Origin: Acidobacteriota bacterium
GTDB lineage: Bacteria > Actinomycetota > Acidimicrobiia > Spongiisociales > UBA5794
Direction of reading: 5' to 3'
NCBI GenBank assembly: GCA_004356175.1
Contig: SMXV01000099.1
Location: 1-10,405 of the forward strand
Length of the DNA: 10,405 nt
Positions within the stretch are counted from its first letter, which is position 1. Each line of letters starts with the position of its first letter. Position numbers and translations under genes: made by a program. A model generated the notes under the pieces. That model saw only the letters and a list, made by a program, of their open reading frames with translations, searched no databases and had not been told where the DNA came from. Below are positions 6,713 through 10,405 of this stretch, piece by piece.

Positions 6713-6842
6713 GGGTCGTAGTACGACGAAGGACAGGACGACAAGAAGATGAGAAGACAGGAAGATTGGAAGATGGAAGTTGCAGACTGGGTCTTTCCGT
6801 CGTCCGGTCATCCGATCCTCCGGTCGTACTTCGTACGGCAGG
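6713..6842. repeat. imperfect inverted repeat with purine-rich and pyrimidine-rich halves, between ccdA and the MFS gene
   Basis: On the plus strand about 6729-6780 is strongly purine-rich, with degenerate GGAAGA/GAAGACAG units. About 6790-6825 is rich in TCCGGTC/TCCGATC units. The right arm read in reverse complement aligns with the left arm over roughly 45-55 bases with mismatches and one 10-nt insertion. Shared blocks include AGTACGAC, GGACGAC and GGA-rich stretches. The left end holds the palindrome GTCGTA-G-TACGAC (6715-6727). The right end holds a 7-bp hairpin with loop TTC (6823-6839). It fills most of a 268-bp divergent intergenic region with no credible gene. It may be a degenerate intergenic repeat family or a regulatory region. 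Copy number elsewhere is unknown. Confidence 0.5.
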
Positions 6843-6860
6843 ACACCTATCGTCCCGTGG

Positions 6861-8111
6861 GTGTTGAACACTGAAAACAAGACGACGTCTTTCCGGCCAT
6901 CAGACCGCCGCATTGTCTTTCTCACCTCCATGATCGGCTTTGTCGCGGCATATGCGGCAAGCCAGATGGCGCACACACTCCCATTTGTGAGGCTTACGTT
7001 CGAGCTCTCCGAAGGTCAGATGAGCCTCATGTTCGCTGGCGTCCGTGCAGCGTCTCTTCTCGGAGTCTTCTTCGCAATTGCAGCCGACCGCTCAGGAAGG
7101 CGACGACCGCTTCTGGCTGCTTTCGTCCTTATGGCGTTTGGGTCGCTCCTGACTGCGTTCGTGCCCTCGCTCGTTGTGTTCGTCGTGAGCCAGGCAGCGG
7201 TACGAATATCCATTGTTGCAATCGCGTCGATAACGATCGTCCTCATTGCAGAGGAACTCACGCCAGCGATTCGCGCCTTCGGCATCGGTCTCTACGGGCT
7301 GGCAGGTTCGCTCGGTGTTGGCCTCGGGTTGCTTCTCTTGCCGATTGCTGAGGCGAGTGGCGATGCATGGCGGGTTCTCTTCGCGTTCTCAACTCTTGGC
7401 CTCCTTCTACTACCTCTGCTCGCGAAATTTCTTCCGGAGAGCAGAGCGTTCACACCAGCACCCAAGATTCCTTTCCGTAAAGCACTCGGCATGGGTTTGT
7501 CGAAGCACTTCTGGCCCCTTGCAGGCGTGGCCTTCTTCGTTGCGGCATTCTCCTCTCCTGCCTTTGACTTCGTGCTTGAACGACTAATCAATGACCTACT
7601 CTGGGAATCTGGGGCAGCACGTTTCTTGCTCATCGTGTCGTCTGGAATCGGTGCGAGTGGGCTTCTGATTGGCGGGCGCCTTGCCGACACAATTGGCAGG
7701 AAACCGACGACAATCGCCGCCCTCGCAATTGGTCTGGTCGGAGGGGTCGGGTTCTACCTGCTCGATGCCGGCTGGTTCCTCGCCGGGTCGATCTTCCTTG
7801 CCACATTCGGTGCAACGATGCTCGCTCCTTCTTTTGGTGCTCAGCGATCGGAGCTCTTTCCAACACGGGTACGCGCAACGGCGTCCGGATGGATAACCAA
7901 TGTCGCGATCATCGGCTCGATCAGCGGATTCGCTACAGGTGCCGTGCTGATTGATCGCATAGGTTTAGGAGCAACCGTCTCGACACTCGGCGCTGGCGTG
8001 CTCATTTCAATTGTTCTCGTGACCCGTCTACCGGAGACGATGGGGATGGATCTTGTTCGCGCGCCAGCGGCCCGAAAATCTGCCAGCCCAAAGAGGCCGC
8101 CAGTCGGCTGA
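6861..8111 (+). CDS. major facilitator superfamily transporter (sugar-porter-like), substrate unknown
   Basis: This is a 416-residue inner-membrane secondary transporter with about twelve hydrophobic segments. The loop 2-3 motif AADRSGRRRP (Asp76, RRR 80-82) and its second-half counterpart LADTIGRKP (274-282) are the classic MFS motif A pair. SELFPTRVRATASGW (about 330-344) and the terminal RLPETMG resemble the sugar and organic-acid porter branch, but the substrate cannot be read from sequence. GTG at 6861 is chosen because it begins just before the first membrane segment. A TTG at 6780 would add 27 arginine-rich residues translated from the repeat. ATG at 6930 would cut into the first membrane helix. 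No good ribosome site is seen. Its 3' end runs antiparallel into the MATE gene for 110 bp. Confidence 0.88.
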   Translation: MLNTENKTTSFRPSDRRIVFLTSMIGFVAAYAASQMAHTLPFVRLTFELSEGQMSLMFAGVRAASLLGVFFAIAADRSGRRRPLLAAFVLMAFGSLLTAFVPSLVVFVVSQAAVRISIVAIASITIVLIAEELTPAIRAFGIGLYGLAGSLGVGLGLLLLPIAEASGDAWRVLFAFSTLGLLLLPLLAKFLPESRAFTPAPKIPFRKALGMGLSKHFWPLAGVAFFVAAFSSPAFDFVLERLINDLLWESGAARFLLIVSSGIGASGLLIGGRLADTIGRKPTTIAALAIGLVGGVGFYLLDAGWFLAGSIFLATFGATMLAPSFGAQRSELFPTRVRATASGWITNVAIIGSISGFATGAVLIDRIGLGATVSTLGAGVLISIVLVTRLPETMGMDLVRAPAARKSASPKRPPVG

Positions 8112-9375
8112 CACTCAGAGCGCCAATCGACAACCACACCCCCGTCAGCGTGTCTCCGATGAGTGCAAGACATAAAACAGTGACCGCGGCACCACAAACC
8201 ATCGTGACCGCCATAAAGCGAAAGGCGCTTGCGCCGATCGCGATCCCGTCCCATACGTAGACCAGCGCTGTGATCGGTTGAAGAAGAACCACAATCCACA
8301 CAATCGACGAGAGACCCTCGGACACTGGAACATCTGCGCTGAACAGTCCCGCAAGGAAGGGTTCGGCAATCGCGAGGCCGAGCCCCAGCACGGCACCCAT
8401 CATGAGTCCCAACGCAAGCATTCGGTGGGCGAGATCCCGAGCCGCAGCCGTGTCCTTTCTCCCAAGGTCCATGCCAATCATCGCCATCGCGGCAACGGCG
8501 AGAGAGTCGAGCACGAAGGCCAGAAAGAGCCAGATCTGGAACGCAATCTGGTGGGCTGCCACTTCGGCAACTCCGATCCGCGCCGCCGCAACAGTCGTTG
8601 CAGTGAGCGCAAACAGGAGGGCCATAGAGCGGACCATCATCGGCCATCCCTTGACGAGAATCGTCGAGACTTCAATTCCCCGTGCGTCACCAATCCGACC
8701 ATTGAGACCGAGTTTTGATCGGTCGCGGCCGAACATCAGCACGAGAAACGCTGTTGCCGCAATCAATTGAGCAATGACGGTGGCCCAGGCTGCGCCCACA
8801 ATGCCCATGCCAAGACCGAAGATGAGAATCGGGTCGAGAACGAGGTTTACGATATTCATCGCGATTGTCACGTACAACGGTGTCCTCGTGTCCTGGTGTC
8901 CGCGATAAACGCCGTGGCCGACCATGGCAACGAGCATCGCGGGAAGGGCCAGCATCCGAATCTGCAGGTAGGAGACCGCCTGAGCCAACACATCGCCTGA
9001 TGCTCCGAACAATTCCACCACCGGCTCCGCGAGCAGTACGGCAACACCGGCAACGACAACTCCGATGCCCACGGAGACGACAAAGGCACCCTTGGTGACG
9101 CCACCAGCTTGAGGAAGGTTGTTCCGCCCGACCTCACCGGCAACCAGCGGAGTGATCGTGACATGCACAAATCCGAGCACTGCAAACACGGCTCCAAAGA
9201 CGGCCGACGCTATTGCAATGGCAGCGAGTGAGGAGGTACCAAGTTTGCTGACCCATATCGTGTCGATGATCGAAATGAGCGGGTCGATCGCAAGCGTTCC
9301 GAGCGCAGGAATCGCAAGAGCAGCGATTGCCCCATCACGCGGGTTGCGCATGAATGCTCGGCGGACCAACCCCAT
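8002..9375 (-). CDS. MATE family efflux transporter (DinF-like)
   Basis: MATE proteins export cationic drugs or metabolites in exchange for protons or sodium. This 457-residue protein has about twelve hydrophobic segments in two related halves. The first half has DPLISIIDTIWVSKLG (31-46), with Asp31 and Asp38 in helix 1. The segment YRGHQDTRTP (157-166) is followed by conserved Asn174 and Asp181 and then GIVGAAWATVIAQ (191-203). This is the wording of the DinF branch. The second half carries AAHQIAFQIW. ATG at 9375 overlaps the nth stop (TGATG) and has AGGG eleven bases upstream. A second ATG at 9351 is possible. Its C-terminal tail of about 35 residues, Pro/Ser-rich and hydrophilic at the end, is encoded opposite the MFS gene end. 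The exported substrate is unknown. Confidence 0.92.
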   Translation of the reverse strand: MGLVRRAFMRNPRDGAIAALAIPALGTLAIDPLISIIDTIWVSKLGTSSLAAIAIASAVFGAVFAVLGFVHVTITPLVAGEVGRNNLPQAGGVTKGAFVVSVGIGVVVAGVAVLLAEPVVELFGASGDVLAQAVSYLQIRMLALPAMLVAMVGHGVYRGHQDTRTPLYVTIAMNIVNLVLDPILIFGLGMGIVGAAWATVIAQLIAATAFLVLMFGRDRSKLGLNGRIGDARGIEVSTILVKGWPMMVRSMALLFALTATTVAAARIGVAEVAAHQIAFQIWLFLAFVLDSLAVAAMAMIGMDLGRKDTAAARDLAHRMLALGLMMGAVLGLGLAIAEPFLAGLFSADVPVSEGLSSIVWIVVLLQPITALVYVWDGIAIGASAFRFMAVTMVCGAAVTVLCLALIGDTLTGVWLSIGALSVSRLAASLGWQIFGPLAREQDPSPSSPVDGSREQLK

Positions 9376-10049
9376 CAGTGGTGCGGCCCTACCGCCTTGT
9401 CCTCAAAGGCACATCGGTCCCGAAGCGGGCACTCCCAGCAGCGCGGCCTTTTTGCGTCACACACGTCTCGACCGAATTGGATCACCGTCATGGAAATGTC
9501 AGACCAGCGATCCTGCGGATACAACTCTCTCAGATCACGTTCAACCTTCTCTGGATCGGTGAATGAAGTAATCCCGAGTCGGTTCATCACCCGCTTCACA
9601 TGTGTATCGACAGCGATCGCGGGGAGGTTCCAGACCTCCGCAAGGACCACCGAGGCAGTCTTGCGACCAACTCCAGGAAGCATCACAAGCTCTTCGAGAG
9701 TTGATGGAACTTCACCGTCATATGTGTCGACAAGGTCACCGCTCAGAGCAATGATGCTCTTGGTCTTCTGGCGGTAGTAGCCGGTGGAGAAAATAATCTT
9801 CTCCACGTCCTCTGGCTTCGCCCCCGCGAGGTCTGCGGGTGTCGGATACCTCCCAAACAACACCGGAGCAACCTTGTTGATGTTCTCGTCCGTCGTCTGC
9901 GCCGAGAGAACCGTCGAAATCAGTAGCTGCCACGGCTCGTCATACGCGAGAGCGGTGGTCACATTGGGATACAGCTTCACCAACCGATTCAGAATAACTC
10001 GTGCGTTTCGTCGCTCCTCCGGCGTGTGATCCCCGGTCGTTTGTGTCAC
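9375..10049 (-). CDS. nth: endonuclease III (DNA glycosylase/AP lyase, iron-sulfur)
   Basis: Endonuclease III removes oxidised pyrimidines from DNA and nicks the abasic site in base-excision repair. From GTG 10049 it has 224 residues, near the E. coli length of 211. The helix-hairpin-helix LPGVGRKTASVVL carries the catalytic lysine, Lys130. VDTHVKRVMNRLG carries the catalytic aspartate, Asp148. The C-terminal C-x6-C-x2-C-x5-C set (Cys197, 204, 207, 213) is the 4Fe-4S cluster site. LISTVLSAQTTD is the expected N-terminal motif. The GTG overlaps the upstream membrane-protein stop as GTGA (10046-10049), which favours it over a longer reading from 10094 that would lie within the neighbour. Downstream it overlaps the MATE start by 1 nt. 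Cotranscription of all three genes is likely. Confidence 0.96.
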   Translation of the reverse strand: MTQTTGDHTPEERRNARVILNRLVKLYPNVTTALAYDEPWQLLISTVLSAQTTDENINKVAPVLFGRYPTPADLAGAKPEDVEKIIFSTGYYRQKTKSIIALSGDLVDTYDGEVPSTLEELVMLPGVGRKTASVVLAEVWNLPAIAVDTHVKRVMNRLGITSFTDPEKVERDLRELYPQDRWSDISMTVIQFGRDVCDAKRPRCWECPLRDRCAFEDKAVGPHH

Positions 10050-10405
10050 CCGAATACGCTCACAATCAGCAGCCCGAGACCGAGGTAGAGGCATCCGCCA
10101 ATGACCTGCCAGAACGCCCGCGGGTTCGCTTCAGGCCGAAGGCCCTTGTCGAGCCGCTCTCGTGGCGTTGGTTTGCGCCCTGAATATTCTGACTGCTGTA
10201 GCTCGTCCGTACGACCAGTCCTCGTCAGCGACCCGAGCGCCCCCATCCCCAGATTCGTGTATCCGCCCCCCGTCGACCCACCTGCAAGCAGAAATATGAC
10301 ACCGTAGAGCATCAAGGCGTACCCAACCGTTGACGACAGAGGAATGTCGCTTATGACCCATACGGCGAACCCAATAAGAGCGGAAACAACAAGCCCCAGC
10401 GTGAA
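10046..10405 (-). CDS. integral membrane protein of unknown function (5' end beyond right edge)
   Basis: I do not recognise this protein. The frame is open from the right edge of the window to TGA at 10048-10046, giving at least 119 residues, so its start lies outside. Two hydrophobic segments sit near the visible N-terminus: one around GLVVSALIGFAVWVI, then one around YALMMLYGVIFLLAGG. A glycine-rich stretch (GGSTGGGYTNLGMGALGSL) and a charged loop of about 40 residues (RKPTPRERLDKG region) follow. A last hydrophobic helix near VIGGCLYLGLGLLIVSVFG ends the protein. Internal TTG and ATG codons at 10315 and 10312 could be mistaken for the start, but the upstream codons continue the membrane segment without a stop. 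It overlaps nth by 4 nt, so it is probably the upstream partner in the same transcript. Confidence 0.75.
   Translation of the reverse strand, partial: FTLGLVVSALIGFAVWVISDIPLSSTVGYALMLYGVIFLLAGGSTGGGYTNLGMGALGSLTRTGRTDELQQSEYSGRKPTPRERLDKGLRPEANPRAFWQVIGGCLYLGLGLLIVSVFG

Noticed and set aside
6780..6860. Upstream TTG extension of the MFS gene
   Set aside because: It adds an arginine-rich stretch translated from the intergenic repeat. GTG 6861 starts just before the first membrane helix.
6593..6860. trp leader peptide/attenuator or T-box riboswitch upstream of the operon
   Set aside because: No tandem Trp codons, no terminator hairpin with a T-run, and no T-box core sequence were found on the minus strand.
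7841..8647. 268-codon minus-strand frame rich in Cys, Arg and Gly
   Set aside because: A shifted frame over the MATE gene and antisense to the MFS gene; the MATE frame is clearly the coding one.
10050..10094. Longer N-terminus for nth from 10094
   Set aside because: It would lie within the upstream membrane-protein gene. The GTGA stop/start overlap at 10046-10049 fits the operon pattern better.

Overview
The window holds an ordinary, densely packed piece of bacterial chromosome, probably from an actinobacterium (Actinomycetota). An Acidimicrobiia-like lineage is my best guess. That guess rests on moderately high GC by eye, the wording of the DNA polymerase I N-terminus and frequent GTG starts. 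It is an inference from remembered family resemblance, not a search result. No phage, transposase, CRISPR array or defence system was seen.

Layout from left to right. Positions 1-472 (-) are the N-terminal 157 codons of DNA polymerase I (polA), cut by the left edge. Just upstream of it at 481-759 (-) lies a small helical-hairpin protein of unknown function. A tRNA-Leu(CAA) with encoded CCA sits at 849-934 (+). Positions 972-6592 (-) are one tight transcription unit, in transcription order ccdA-trpE-trpC-trpF-trpB-trpA. Its junctions run from a 24-nt gap to 4-nt and 8-nt overlaps. It encodes the anthranilate synthase aminase subunit and the last four catalytic functions of tryptophan synthesis: PRA isomerase, IGP synthase and tryptophan synthase alpha and beta. 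TrpG (glutaminase) and TrpD (phosphoribosyltransferase) are not in the window and must be encoded elsewhere if the pathway is complete. The leading ccdA makes a membrane thiol-disulfide electron carrier.

Positions 6593-6860 are a 268-bp divergent intergenic region. It carries a degenerate inverted repeat with purine-rich and pyrimidine-rich halves and two related short palindromes, and is the least explained sequence here. An MFS transporter follows at 6861-8111 (+). It converges on, and overlaps by 110 bp, a MATE-family (DinF-like) exporter at 8002-9375 (-). The MATE gene is the last of a chain read from the right: a membrane protein open at the right edge (10046-10405), nth (endonuclease III, 9375-10049) and the MATE gene. 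Their stop and start codons overlap as GTGA and TGATG.

The genes are housekeeping: replication and repair (polA, nth), translation (tRNA-Leu), amino-acid synthesis (trp), thiol redox (ccdA) and transport. I see no convincing new system. The points worth a second look are the 6.7-6.85 kb repeat, the antiparallel gene overlap, the dedicated trpF and the ccdA-trp linkage.
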